A DNA stretch of 64,000 bases from the NCBI GenBank assembly GCA_031772625.1, contig CM062817.1:887640184-887704183 (forward strand), given 5' to 3'. Source of the stretch: Pinus tabuliformis (taxonomy: Eukaryota; Streptophyta; Pinopsida; Pinales; Pinaceae). Position numbers and translations under genes: made by a program. The notes below the pieces were generated by a model that was not told the DNA's origin, searched no databases, and worked only from the letters and a program-made list of their open reading frames with translations. Positions 37,611 to 49,530 of the stretch are shown one piece after another; the stretch's first letter is position 1, and each line of letters starts with the position of its first letter.

Positions 37611-38509
37611 CTATGTGAAATCTAGGAGTGCTAATACTGGGCAACAACTCATCACCTCCTTGAGGTGATCGAATGCTTCCTGAGCTCCATTTGTCCATGC
37701 CAAAGCCCCCTTCTTAGTTAGATGAGTAAGGGGTGCTACCAACTGTGAGAAGCCCTTAACGAACTTCCGATAATAAGTACAGATGCCCAAGAATCCTCTC
37801 AGCACTGTCACATCTCTAGGCTCTGGCTAATCCCGAATGGCCCTGATCTTCTCCTCGTGCACCTTGACCCCATCTGTGCCTATGATGTGCCCCAAGTAGA
37901 GCATCTTTGTCAACCCAAACTCTCACTTGGTCATCTTGGCGTAGAACTATTGCTCCTCCAGGAATGCAACATTGTCTCTAGATGCTGCAGGTGCTCCTCC
38001 CACCTCCTGTTGTAGATCAAGATGTCATTAAAGAACACTAGTACAAATCTCCTCAACTGACGTATGAACACATGGTTCATGCATGACAGAAAGGTAGAAG
38101 TTTCGTTGGTCAACCCAAAAGGCATGACCAAGAACTCGAAATGCCCATAATGACACCTAAAGGTTGTCTTCGGAATATCCTGCTCCCTCACCCGAATCTG
38201 ATGATACCCAGACCGCAAATCTATGTTAGAGAAGTACTTGGCTCCTCTAAGTCTGTCCATCAACTCATCAATACGCGGAATGGGATATCGGTTCTTCAGT
38301 GTCTTCTTGTTGAGGGCCTTGTAGTCAATGCACATGCGGACAATCCCATCCTTCTTCTTCGCCAGCACAACTGAAGAGGCAAATGGATTAGAACTTGGCC
38401 TGATGTGGCCCAAGGCCAATAGCTCCCTGATGGCCCTCTCAATCTCATCCTTATAGGCTTTGGGATGCTTATAGAGTGTAGTAATGATTGCCTGCACATA
38501 AGGCTCCAA
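37611..38509 (-). pseudogene. Reverse transcriptase of element C
   Basis: Recognisable blocks in order: ELLALGHIRPSSNPFASSV, KKKDGIVRMCIDYKALNKK, NRYPIPRIDELMDRL, IDLRSGYHQIRV, FEFLVMPFGLTN, and the connection segment FLGICTYYRKFVKGFS near 37611-37811. These are the standard Ty3/gypsy RT fingers, palm and thumb. Broken a few times. Confidence 0.92.
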
Positions 38510-39002
38510 CTCTATAGTGTGCTTGAACCCCCCTATCAGGTGGTTGTCCTAGCGCTATGTCCCTAAAAACTACTGAATATCTATCCAGTATCGCCTATAT
38601 GTATGGATGTGGTGGCTTGGCCTTTCCCCCAGCCTCTGAAATCCTCAACTCCACTGCCCACGCTATGTCTCCATGCCTCAAATCGGCCTCCATCCTATGG
38701 GTCGAAACTGTCTATAGAGGATACGAATGCATGCCCCAAAGAACCACCAGCTTACCATCCGGCCCAGTATACTCCATCAATAGCTACCTCCAATCGATGA
38801 TAACTCGGTCAAGGGAATACAACCATTGGGCACCCATCACAACATTGGTGCCCAATACATCCACCACGAAGAAGTGGTCTGCCATCGAATAGTTCCCCAT
38901 GGTCATTGTTAGAGCGCGAGCATATCGAGTGCACTGCATAGTTCTGTCTCGTGGCACTAGAACTGAAAACCCCTTAAACTATGCAGTGGTGATGCCCCTC
39001 CT

Positions 39003-39236
39003 CTAGACCATCTGAGCATCAATAAAATTATGGGTGGCCCCACTATCTAATAAAACTGAGACACGTTGCCCCTGTACTGTGCCTCTGATCCTCATGGTCA
39101 AATAATTGGGAATCCCGCACAAAGAAGCTAGGACTCCCCCAGTTGGTGCAAACGGTGCTCCCCCAAGTGGTGGTGGTGATGGTGGTCCCCTCTCTACTGG
39201 ATCCACGATGTCTCCCCCACCAAGCTCCAACTCCAC
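39003..39236 (-). pseudogene. Aspartic protease remnant of element C
   Basis: VSVLLDSGATHNFID contains the D-S-G active-site motif of retroviral-type aspartic proteases, upstream of RT on the minus strand. The proline-rich stretch before it is a gag-protease linker. Confidence 0.85.
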
Positions 39237-39547
39237 CTCATCCTCCTAATCGTTGTCCAAGAAGACCTCGATGTAATGGGCCTTGCCTACTGTGCACCGA
39301 TGGTCTGGTGCCCATGGCTCTCGACATGTAAAACACAACTTCCTCCTTTTGAGGTCTCTCCTGGTCTCATCGTCCAACTGTCCCCGCCCTTGGGTTGCTC
39401 TCTATGTTGGTGGCGCTCTAGTGTCACTTCCCTACTGAGGATAGGGAGTGTGTGGAGGAAAGGGTGTCCGGGCCTTGGGGATGGCCCCCTGCAAATCTCT
39501 CGTACAATTCACTGTCTCTAGTAGAGTAGATGGTCAACGTGACTTCA

Positions 39548-40787
39548 TGTAATTCCTAAGCAGGAATATAAGTGATATTCTAAAAAAATAAACAGTGCAA
39601 CAGCATAAAAATAAAAACATGCCTTACACACCCATAAAACACTGTAAATCTGGAACTATTGAGCCATATATTATAAATTCTAAGAGCATAGGTACAATAT
39701 AAATGAGATGGTGCACCTGGGTTTGTCTCCAGAACAAGCTGGACCAAACCCAAGTGATGGAATAGTTGAGTTGAAGGCTGCCCAGTTGCTGCACCACTCT
39801 GCACTCCGTTGTCCCAGTAAAACTGTTGTCCTGCTAAACTTTGACCTGCTGGAATGTGCCCAAAAACCACCTAGAAAATTATATCCTTTCAACCTTAGAC
39901 TTCTTGAACAAAACCTAGAAAAACCCAGAAGGGAATTTCTTTGGTTTTGAATTTGGATTTTTGGTCTCCTTGAAGCCTCTCCCCAACAGTTGCTGCCAAA
40001 TTTGACTTGCATGAAACAGCCTGCAAATCCTCCTGAAAACAACCCTAGAATGTTGGGTTCACCTGTGATGAATGACTCCTTGCTCCCCGGATAACTGCTC
40101 TCCTAAGCACCACGAGTTTGTTGCCAGAGGCCTCTGTGCAATCCCTCTGCCTAGAAATTCGTATTGTTGTAACCTCTGACTGGATGGATGCAAAACTAAG
40201 TTAAAATGTCCTCAACCAATAGCCTTTCCAGCTCCCAGAACTCACAGCAAGCTATGGACCTCCCGGCTGGCTCAATCTACTTCTGTGTGTTTCTGGCTTC
40301 CCAGAAAACACGCAGTCTGCTCTTCTGCGTGGCTAGATGAAGTGGATGTCAATTTGGAACCGCAGAAATCTCTATCGAATAGCCTCCCTAGGGCGGGCAC
40401 AGATAGTCCCCGAAGTAGAGGTTAAATCTCCCCTGTGGAAAATCCGTGGCTAAATAGCTGGTAGAGTCGCTAAACAGCAGAGCGTACAAAGGTAAGTTTG
40501 TTTATCAAATGATCAAGATGCCGAAAAATGAGAGCTCCTTCCTCTTTTATGACCTTGGGTCCCCTTAGCCTCTTGTGGGCCCCTCCTTTCACTAATTCAA
40601 TTCCCTCCAACGCATGCCACAGCCAAGTTCGAATTATTCATGTGGGTGGCCCCCACATTCCACTAACTTCCAGAAATAAAGTTGAATTGCCTATAGTCCC
40701 TAAGTTCTGAGTGTGGGGTCCTCCTCCTAAGCCAAAAAATTGTGTAGTTGCACCTCGTGACTAATACATTTGAGAAGTGACATGACA
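39548..40787 (-). repeat. 3' LTR of element D
   Basis: 1240 bp, TGTAATTCC...ACATGACA; the adjoining minus-strand tract CATTTGGGAGGGAGGAT (40788-40804) is its polypurine tract. Confidence 0.88.
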
Positions 40788-40804
40788 ATCCTCCCTCCCA
40801 AATG

Positions 40805-41300
40805 TTGCTTGCCCTCAAGCAACCTCAAAGTCAGGTGCTCTAGTATGTGCTCACCCTCCCAGGTGGCATCCTCATCCGGCAAGTTCTTCCAGCATACCAA
40901 GAACTCCCTGATGGTCCTGCTCCTCAGTCTCCTCTCCCTGCTCTCCAGAATGGCCTCTGGTTCCAACACCAAATGGCCCTCATCATCCAACAAGGGTAGA
41001 TCAGCTGTTGCGGTCACATGTTGTCCCAACACCTTCTTCAGGCATGAGACATGAAATATGTTATGGATTCTACTCCCCAGAGGCAGCTCTAGCTCATAAG
41101 CCACCTCCCCAACCCGCCTAGTCACCTGGTAGGGCCCATAGAAACGTGGTTGTAGTTTCTCGGCTCCCTTCCGTTTCAGTGTAGACTATCTGTAAGACTG
41201 CAATCGGAGTTATACTAAGTCCCCCTCCTCAAAGTGCCTCTCTATCCTGTGCCAATCTGCATACAGTTTTTGCTGATTTTGGGTTGTCGCTAGATTATCC
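40805..41300 (-). pseudogene. Integrase C-terminus and chromodomain of element D
   Basis: Minus-strand sequence includes RVGEVAYELELPLGSRIHN and REFLVCWKNLPDEDATWE, as in element C. Confidence 0.85.
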
Positions 41301-41396
41301 TTGAGAATCTTGACGATATCTTGGCTCTCTCAGCCCGTGAAACCACCAGTCATGGGCTTCCCCCTCCAAGTGCAACGCTGCCATCTTAATGGCTTC

Positions 41397-42092
41397 CTAC
41401 TTCGTCATCCAGTTGAGTTGAAAGTATGTGTCCATCTTTTCAACCCAAGCCTTGGTTGTGCACTTGGCAGTGCCATCAAATGTAGGGAAATACATCCTCC
41501 CTATAGTTCTCTGCAGCTCATGGTTTTGGGTCCCTTGTCCTCCGTACCCCTTCATCCTCTCACTCTGCTTGAGCTTGCAATAATCTCTAAAGGAGAGGGC
41601 TTCTTTGAAATCTTCGTCCATTACCTGCCACTCTCTGAAGTAATCCCCCATTTGGGGAGTGTCTTCCTCCCTTGCTCGTTCGATTTGTGCCATTGGCATG
41701 AAAGAGGGTAGTGTAGCCCTAGTTGGCACACTAACTAAAGGGCGTTGCGCTGCTAGTGAGGGGTGATCGAAAGGCTGAGAAGCGTCGGAAGTTTTTCCAC
41801 AAAAAAACCCTCTAGGTGTGGCCCTGTCTCTGTTCTGTGATTTGATCTCCTCCAGCATGTCTTTCTGCCCCTTGGCCAAGTCACTCAAAGCCCTCAAGAG
41901 GCTATCGAAAGCCATCTCCTCCCTGCTCTTGGGCTCTGCCATTTCCTCCTCTTCGGCCACTACTTTCCCTCTTTCCTCCATATCTGGCGTAATTTCTACC
42001 TCCCTTTCTCTGCTCCTATACCTCTGCCTCTGGTAGCTAATGTTTTCCCAGTCTTCTCCTCTCATAGGAAACCAACCCCAAAACTGAGCCAA
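41397..42092 (-). pseudogene. Gag N-terminal part of element D
   Basis: A 231-residue minus-strand frame beginning MAQFWGWFPMRGEDWENI. It has an arginine-rich start (RQRYRSREREVEI), a helical middle (LLRALSDLAKGQKDMLEEI) and the gypsy gag phrase MYFPTFDGTAKCTTKAWVEK. Element C gag shares all three. Confidence 0.85.
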
Positions 42093-42098
42093 GATCTA

Positions 42099-42111
42099 GG
42101 CTTTGATACCA
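42099..42111 (-). other. Primer binding site of element D
   Basis: The minus strand reads TGGTATCAAAGCC one base inside the 5' LTR. Confidence 0.75.
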
Positions 42112-42112
42112 C

Positions 42113-43347
42113 TGTAATGTTCTTAAGCAGAAATATAAGTGGTATTCTAAACAAATAAACAATGCAGTAGCATAAAATAAAAAACATGCATTATATACCC
42201 ATAAAACACTGTAAATCTGGAACTATTGAGCCAAATATTATAAAATTTGAGAGCATAGGTATAATATAAATGAGATGGTACACCTGGAAACCCAGGTGAT
42301 AGAATAGCTGAGCTGAAAGCTGCCCAATTGTTGCACCACTTTGCATTGCGTTGTCCTAGTAAAACTATTGTCCTGCTAAACTTCAACCTACTGGAATGTG
42401 CCCAAAAACCACCCAGAAAATTATATCCTTTCAACCTTAGACTCCTTGGACAAAACCCAGAGAAACCTAGAAGGGAAATTTTCTAGTTTTAACTTTGGAT
42501 TTTCGGCCTCCTTGGAGCCTTTCCCCAACTGTTGCTGCCAAATCCGACTTGCAGGAAACAGCATGCAAATCCTTCTGAAAATACCCCTAGAACGTTGGGT
42601 TCACCTGTTATGTTGGGCTCCCCAGATGATCCCGGGCCCATATGACTGCTCTTCTAAGCACCACGAGTTTGCTGCCAGAGGCCTCTATGCAATCCCTCTA
42701 CCCAAAAATTCGTATCGCTGTAACCCCTGACTGGCTGGCTGCAAAACAAAGTGAAAATGTCCTCAACCAACAACCTTTCCAGCTCTCGGCACTCCCAGCA
42801 AGCTATGGACCTCCCGGTTGGCTCAATCTACTTCTGCGTGTTTTTGGCTACCCAAAAAATACGTAGTCTCCTCCTCTGCATGGTTGGATGAAGTTGATGT
42901 CAATGCTGGAACCCCTAAAATCCCTGTGGAACAGCATCCCTAGGGCGGGCACAGATAGTCCCCCGAAGTAGAGGTTGAATCCCTACGGAAGATTTGTGGC
43001 TAAACAGCCGATAGACTCGCTAAGCAACAGAGCGTACAAAGGTAAGTTTGTTTGTCAAATGATCAAGATACTGCAAAAAGAGAGCTACTTCCTCTTTTAT
43101 CACCTTGGGTCCCCTTAGCCTCTTGTGGGCCCCTCCTTCCAGTAATTCGATTCCCTCCAACGCATGCCATGGCCAAGTTCGAATTATTCATGTGGGTAGC
43201 CCCCACATTCCACTAGCTGCCAGAAATAAAGTCTAATTGCCTATAGTCCCTAAGTTCTGCATGTGGGGTCCTCCTCTTAAGCCATAAATGATGTCAAAAT
43301 TGTGTAGCTGCACCCTGTGACCAATACATTTGAGAAGGGACATGACA
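42113..43347 (-). repeat. 5' LTR of element D
   Basis: 1235 bp, TGTAATGTTC...ACATGACA. Confidence 0.88.
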
Positions 43348-43352
43348 CTTCA

Positions 43353-44338
43353 CCAGTCTCTGCAGTGCTTTGTCAACCCCTCCAGAAAGGTGTATACTCT
43401 CCTAGCATCTGACAAAACTGGCACCATGAATGAGACCCTTAACAACTCTAAAAAATAATGTTCGGGATGTCTTGTCTGCTTGAGCTTGGTCAACTCCCTG
43501 AAGTGAGCCTCTGGATCCCTCTGATCAAAACACTCCACTACTCTTCGTGTGAAGTCCTCATAGGAGGTCACGTTGGCATGCTCTAGAGTGGACAAGCCAT
43601 GAAACCACCAGTCGTGTGCCTCCCCCTCCAAATGCAATGTGGCCATTTTAATGGCCTATGCTTCCGTCATCCTGTTGAGTTGGACATATGTGTTCATCTT
43701 CTCCACCCAAGCACGTGTTATGCACTTGGTAGTGCCATCATAGGTGAGAAAGTACATCTTCCCAATGGTGCGCTGCATCTCATAGTTCTGCATACCATGG
43801 GCTCCATAGCCCTTCCCCTTCTCATTTTGTTTGAGCTGGCAAAAGTCTTTGAAAGATAGTGCCTCTTTGAACTTTGCTCCATGGAATGCCACTCCCTGAA
43901 ATGCTCCCCCATAGGTGATTGATCCTCAACTCTTCCCAGTTCACCTTGTGCCAAAGGTAAGATAGAAGGTAGAGTGGCTCGAGTTTGCCCACTCAATGAT
44001 GGAGGATGCGCAGTGGGTGAAAGATGATCAAGATGTTGAGAGGCCCCTGAAGTCTCTCCAAATAGAAACTCCCAATGAGTGCTCAACTCCCAATTCTGCA
44101 TTTTGATCTCATTCAACATCTCCTTCTGCCCCTTTGCCAAATTGCTCAGAGACTTCAAGAGAATGTCAAAGACAATCTCTTCTCTACTCTTGGTCTCCCC
44201 CATGTCTTTTGTTACCACTGCCTTCGCACGGTCCTTTGTGTCTAAAGTGATTTCCAACTCCCTCTCCCTGCTCCAGTATCTTTGCCTCCTATAAGTAATA
44301 TTATGTCGGTCCTCCTCACTCATAGGAAAATCCCCCAC
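43353..44338 (-). pseudogene. Gag of element C, N-terminal part
   Basis: The frame begins MGDFPMSEEDRHNITYRRQR. It is followed by SLSNLAKGQKEMLNEI, a segment like MYFLTYDGTTKCITRAWVEK, and the gag core WW-FHGLSTLEHANVTSYEDF with ECFDQRDPEAHFRELTKLKQ. The rest of gag would lie beyond element D (39237-39542). A few breaks. Confidence 0.85.
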
Positions 44339-44354
44339 AACTGAGCCAATATAT

Positions 44355-44368
44355 GAGCTCTAATACCA
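44355..44368 (-). other. Primer binding site of element C (tRNA-Met)
   Basis: The minus strand reads TGGTATTAGAGCTC one base inside the 5' LTR. Confidence 0.75.
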
Positions 44369-44369
44369 C

Positions 44370-45642
44370 TGTAATGTTCCAAACTTGGATAAAGAGTGAT
44401 ATGTAAAGCAAAAACAACTACAACAGCAAAAATTTTAAACATTCAACAAATACACATAAAAACTCCAGAAGCAAGAACCAGTTGAGCCATTTTATTAATC
44501 CAATGGAGCAAGTACAATAGTATGAAGAAGTGCACCTGGGCTTGCCTCAATGGCGAGTGTGACAGAACCAAGGTGATAAAACAATAATCTCAAATGCTGC
44601 TAATAAATCCTCCAATGATGCTCTTCGCTGCCAAGAAAACTTCATTGTTGGCTGAAAAGGGAGTGCTAGAAACCCCACCTCCAGTGCTCAGAAAATGCTA
44701 CAAGATTAACCCCAAGCTCCTTGACCAAAACCCAGAAATGGTTTGGTCTGGTTCCGATCTCTCAAAATCGACCCCCAAGAGGCCCTCACCCTCCAAGACT
44801 ACCAAAGTTCATGGCCTACAAATATACCAACAAAATCCTCGTCCAATGCTCCAGGAAAGCAACATTCATCTCCGCTAGTGTTTCCCTTATCTCTCCCGAC
44901 AAGGATCAACCTCAATAGCTGAAACTCCACCTCCCACATGTGCATAATCTTCTCCCTCTGCGCTGGCCTAAGAAGTGCGAAAACTCCACTTAATAGAAGC
45001 TCTCTCTCTCAGCTCCAAAACTCGCCCAAAATGCAGCGAAACACCCAAGCCTCCCTTTCAGAATTTCTCCCGACCAAAGCTCTTCTGAAAGATATCAAAA
45101 TCACAACTCGGCCTCTCCTCACTACATCCTCCAGGAATACGCACCACCTGGAGACACTGGATACAACTCTTGGAAATCACAATGAAAAACTCCTCCAAAA
45201 GAATGTAAATGAACCTCTCTAGGGTGGCACTTGAAGTCCCCTGAAGAAAGGGTGAGTTCTTTGCTTTAAGAACTCTTGCTAAACAACAAGTGACTCGGTT
45301 AAGCAGCTCAAGCAACCAAAGAGAAATTTGATATGCCAAAGATCATCAAATGAGGAGTGTTACCTTCCTTTTATAGATTTCGTGGAGCTTTGTTCCCTCC
45401 ATTTTCCCTCCATCATGGGTCCCTCACTTAACCATCGACTTTCCCTCTCATGCAATTCGAACTAGGGAGTGCGTATTTTCCTAGTGTGGGTGGCCCCCAT
45501 GTATAAGTTAACCAAACCAAAATAACTTGCTACTAAAGTCTAAGTCTCCTAATAAAATCGAATGGGCCCCATATCCTCCAAAATTGGCGCTAAAATGTAG
45601 AGATCAATCCTGTTCCAAATTAATTTAGGTGGGGACATTACA
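44370..45642 (-). repeat. 5' LTR of element C
   Basis: 1273 bp, TGTAATGTTCC...GACATTACA, followed by the right CAGGG duplication. Confidence 0.92.
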
Positions 45643-45701
45643 CAGGGGGAGATCATTTCGACTTTCCATTGGATTTCACTGATTCTTTATTGGCATGGGG
45701 G

Positions 45702-45983
45702 TGTTAGTTTTTGTAGCATCGTATATGTTCTAGCCACGAAATTTTGTGGAGAGGCTAGAATACACAAGATCTCCAAAACCCAGAAATCGTTTCTAGAAAT
45801 TCCAAATAGAGATGACTTAATTAGATTATTAGTCATTTTTTAAATGTTTCCTAAGTCTAAACTTAGGGAATATGACTACTTAATCAGTATTAATTAAGTC
45901 ATGGTGTGAATGTTCTAGAAATTCACACAGATCGACAGAGAAATAATCTAGGCCATTGATTATTTTTTAATCTTGGTCATTGG
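45702..45983 (+). repeat. LTR F-type fragment
   Basis: TGTTAGTTTTTGTAGCATCG and the following 280 bp match the start of solo LTR F at 21870, including the CTAAGTCTAAACTTA palindrome. It ends where an E-type LTR begins; I did not find its continuation. Confidence 0.75.
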
Positions 45984-46750
45984 TGTGAAAATTTCTAAAC
46001 GGAAATTCTATTACTGCAACGACTGATTTATTTTACCTACTTATTTTCCAATAAGTTATTTACGAAATCCCTTCAGTAAATATTAAAATAAATTCTACTG
46101 CAGATATCACACCTTTATATAGAAACAAATACACGCACAAGAATCAAACACATCAACACAATTATTTTTGGACAATTGTCCCTGGAAAAACCCAATGCGG
46201 GAAAACCGGTGCAGCAGAGGAGGGTTTTATTAATCTTCAGCAACAATCACTTTTACAGAAAAATTTTGCATAGACACTGGGAGAAAACACCTAAGACTTT
46301 TCTCCGATACTTTCTGACACCTTGGAGGACTTCCTTTCCCCACTGCGTCATTCTGCTTGGCTCTGCATTGCTCTGTCCTTCTTTGCGTCATCCACTGCGT
46401 CTCTATGATATGTGTCTCCCTCTGCGCTATCTCTCAGAGTCCCTGCGTCACCTCTTTTGAGCTTCCTGACTGCTGCTAATCAACCCTTCTTCCTCCACCC
46501 TGCAACTCTCCCTCTGAAATTGATTTTCCCTCTCTCTGAAAATCGAGCTTCCTTGGGATACTAAGTACCTGCTGGTATATCTCCAAATGACCCTCAAGTC
46601 TTGTCTTATACTTTTCCTGTTGATGAATCAACAGTCGAGATTAAGTCCCTAATCAACAGCTAAGATTAAAATAGACTTGATCCTCGTCTCTTAGAAGCTT
46701 CTCATCCTTATCTTTATTAATAACCATTAATATTTTTATTTTCCAAAGTT
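45984..46750. repeat. LTR E-type fragment
   Basis: TGTGAAAATTTC, the ATGTCC...AAACCCAATGCGGGAAAACC box, and U3 text GAGATTAAGTCCCTAATCAAC near its end. It resembles solo LTR E but is not the same subfamily. It joins post-gag sequence of element J at about 46750. Confidence 0.65.
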
Positions 46751-47252
46751 CAAACGACACACTCCCATGCCTCTCGCACTGTTGCAGCCTGCTAGCTTCG
46801 CACTTCCCGGGGACTCCTGCACTGTAGCACTCTCTGCCACTTCATCCGCACCCATCTCTACCGACATCCTTCAGTCGTTCTACTCCTCTTCGGGGCCCCC
46901 GTAGCAAGGTATGATCCAAGAGGTTGGGTACCTTTAGGATCCTGCCCCTCATCGGCTGTAGTCCTTCGAACTACAGCTCGATGTCTCCCCACTTCTTCTC
47001 AAGTGGCACATGAGCACTCATGGCACAATCATCATCCTCCTCAACTTCTTTCTCCGCCTTCGTTGGCACTGCCTTCGAGTCAGAAGCCTCTCCCTTACTC
47101 TTCTTCCTCGGACACTGGTACACAAAATGACCCAGTTCCCCACAATGGAAGCACTTAACCTTGGAGAGGTCATTCCTTTTCCTCTTCTCCTGCTTTCCCG
47201 CAGATGCTAGAGCAGCATCCTCTGCTTCCTCCTTAATCCTGACCCCTTTGCC

Positions 47253-49091
47253 TGTTGGAATTTCTAAGTCTAACTATTAGAAATCCTTCCTATACTTTCT
47301 AATTTATTTCTTCCTACTTGTTCTGTTAATTAACAAGTTATTTACCATGTAAATACTGAAAATAAATACAAGTACAGTCTCAACACATACAGATCATCAA
47401 CTGAAGGAAAAGCAAGCACACAAGTGACACCATTATTTTTCGACCAATGTCCCCGGAAAAACCCAATGCGGGAAAATCGGTGCAGCTATCTGAGGGTTTT
47501 ATTATTAGGCAGTTTCAGAATACAATATGGGTGCCAGAAATGGCTCACCCAACATAGAATGCCCTCGGCACCAATCATTAGTGCAGCTGCACCACTAATC
47601 TGGATTTCTTGGCTAGAAATCCTCGGCAGCAACTCCCTCCTTGGTCTTGCCTTTTTAGATACTGTTCTGACCAGAGTACCCCACCAACTTCACTCGCAAC
47701 TTATACACAACCTCCTATGCCCCAGCAAACTGAAGGTTAGAGCTCTAGGCTCTCCGCAATCTCAGCACCAACGAAATCTGCACCTCTTGGCCATGGGCGT
47801 TAATCCTTCCTCACTGAGAAAGATGATCGGGCACTGCGTAGGTCAGTTTTGCTCCTCTCTGTCGCTGTGCTAATCCTCTTCCCGGCTCGAACTAATGACT
47901 CAAGCACTGCGTCACCCCTTCCTCGTTGATTTTTCGCTAGGAATAGCTTCTGTCACTTGGAACAGTTGTTTCTACCGCTGTTGCTATGTTCGGCTGATGC
48001 CCTCAGTTATCATGTGATCTACAACCATGCTCTGATACCATGTTGGAATTTCTAAGTCTAACTGTTAGAAATTCTTCCTATACTTTCTGATTTATTTCTT
48101 CCTACTTGTTCTGTTAATTAACAAGTTATTTACCATGTAAATACTGAAAATAAATACAAGTACAATCTCAACACATACAGATCATCAACTGAAGGAAAAA
48201 CAAGCACGCAAGTGACACCATTATTTTTGGACCAATGTCCCCGGAAAAACACAATGCGGGAAAACCGATGCAGCTATCTGAGGGTTTTATTATTAGGCAG
48301 TTTCAGAATACAATATGGGTGCCAGAAATGGCTCACCCAACAAAGAATGCCCTCGGCAATAGTACCTCTCAGTTGGAGACAGATATTAGCCCCAATCTGC
48401 CCCACGAAATCTCCCAGCGACAACCTCTAGGGTCTGTGTCAGCCTCTCTAGCCTAGCGTCTGCCCAGCGTCAGCCTCTCGGGGCTCTGCGTCAGCCTCTG
48501 GAAGCTCTATGTCTCCCACGCTGGCCCTCCTCAGGCTCTGCGTAGATCCTGGCTGCCTCTGCGTGGCCACTGGCTGCTTCTGGATGGCCTCTAGTTGGCT
48601 CTGCGTCAACCCTCTCTCGGCTTCTACACTGATGCTTCCAGTACTATCTCTGCCTCCCTGCTACTGCATTCACTGCCCCTCAACTGCAACTCTGATCACT
48701 CCTTCAATTTCCTCAACAAGCCCTGCCCCAGAAAATCGAATTCTTGATCAACTCGGTGTGTTCTCCAAGTGACCCTCAAGCCTCCTCTTATACTTTTCTC
48801 GTTGACAATTCAATGGCCGAGATTAAGTCCCTAATAAACGACTAAGATTAGATCTGGCTTGATCCATAACTTTTGGACCATTCTAACTCAGTTTTATATT
48901 AATTCACATTAATATTTTATTTTCCCTAAGTTTAAACTTAGGGACTCCATTAAAAATATTAATTATTTTAATATCTCCCAAACTGGTTAGATTCTGCCCA
49001 AACCATTTTTGGGTATTGGATATCTCATGTGCTTTAGCCTCTCCACCAATTTTCATGGCTAGAGCACAACCAATGCTACCCCAAATCAACA
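47253..49091 (-). mobile_element. Short LTR element K, related to A and J
   Basis: 1839 bp with perfect target duplication TTGCC (47248-47252 and 49092-49096). The 5' LTR is 48041-49091 (TGTTGGAATTTC...AATCAACA). Leader sequence and a tRNA-Met primer site (about 48030-48040) precede it. The left end (47253 to about 47570) is the start of the 3' LTR. No coding region remains. Broken. Confidence 0.85.
48041..49091 (-). repeat. 5' LTR of K
   Basis: 1051 bp. It shares with family A the U3 palindrome, the TATA box, the GCGTCAG-rich part and the CCCCGGAAAAAC box, but differs at many sites and begins TGTTGGAA. Confidence 0.85.
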
Positions 49092-49530
49092 TTGCCACTA
49101 CTCCCCGCCTTGGTCAGCTGTCTGATCTCTTTTTGACGAAGAGCCACCCACATTTCTTCCCAATCCAGAAGACTTGTCCTACCCAGTATGCTCTGGACAA
49201 ATACCTCCCAATCCTCGGAGACTGCATTAAGTGCAGTGCTCACCATCAATTCCTCATCCGACGTGGCCCCTATGGAAGTTAGTTGGTCATAGATTTCCTT
49301 CAACCGACCGAGGAAGACATCTATCTGCTCTCCCTTCTGCATCGGGTATGCCCTTAACTGATTCTCCCAGAGCATCTTCCTTTGCACGGAAATATGTTAG
49401 TACAATGTCTTCAAAGTGTTCCACATCTCCTTTATCGTTTCCTTCTCGGCAACATGTGGTACCACAAGATCTTTGACCCCATCAAGGATGATGCACTTTG
49501 CCTTAGCCATTGCCTCCTCGTACCTTTCAT

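Larger units (their letters stand above)
39548..43347 (-). mobile_element. Compact chromovirus D
   Basis: 3800 bp with perfect target duplication CTTCA (39543-39547 and 43348-43352), inserted in gag of element C. LTRs are 39548-40787 and 42113-43347. The 1.3-kb internal region has a primer site, a gag start, an integrase C-terminus with chromodomain and a polypurine tract; protease, RT and RNase H are absent. LTRs differ at about 18 of the first 180 positions. Related to C (similar LTR ends, gag N-terminus and chromodomain) but a separate family. Confidence 0.9.
24901..45642 (-). mobile_element. Ty3/gypsy chromovirus C with nested insertions
   Basis: A 20.7-kb locus bounded by TGTAATGTTCC...GACATTACA and a perfect target duplication CAGGG (24896-24900 and 45643-45647). 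On the minus strand it carries: 5' LTR 44370-45642, primer site, gag (split by D), protease, reverse transcriptase, RNase H, integrase (split by solo LTR E, which carries A3), chromodomain, polypurine tract and 3' LTR (split by A2). Removing the insertions leaves about 7 to 8 kb, a normal chromovirus length. LTRs differ at about 14 of the first 195 positions. The coding region has several breaks. Confidence 0.9.
15883..45701 (+). mobile_element. Decayed Ty3/gypsy element H, host of several insertions
   Basis: H starts with an LTR (15883-17753, TGTCATGTCC...GGAACATTACA), followed by a tRNA-Met primer site. It has gag remnants to about 18707 and reverse transcriptase and integrase zinc-domain remnants at 23755-24230. 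Inserted in it are solo LTR I, solo LTR F and the chromovirus C; a short piece of H (45643-45701) follows C. I do not see its 3' LTR. It is heavily broken and, as the receiver of at least three insertions, is among the oldest elements here. Confidence 0.7.

Noticed and set aside
45984-46750. E-type LTR taken as the 3' LTR of element J
   Set aside because: Its start and length differ clearly from the 5' LTR of J; no polypurine tract joins it to J sequence.
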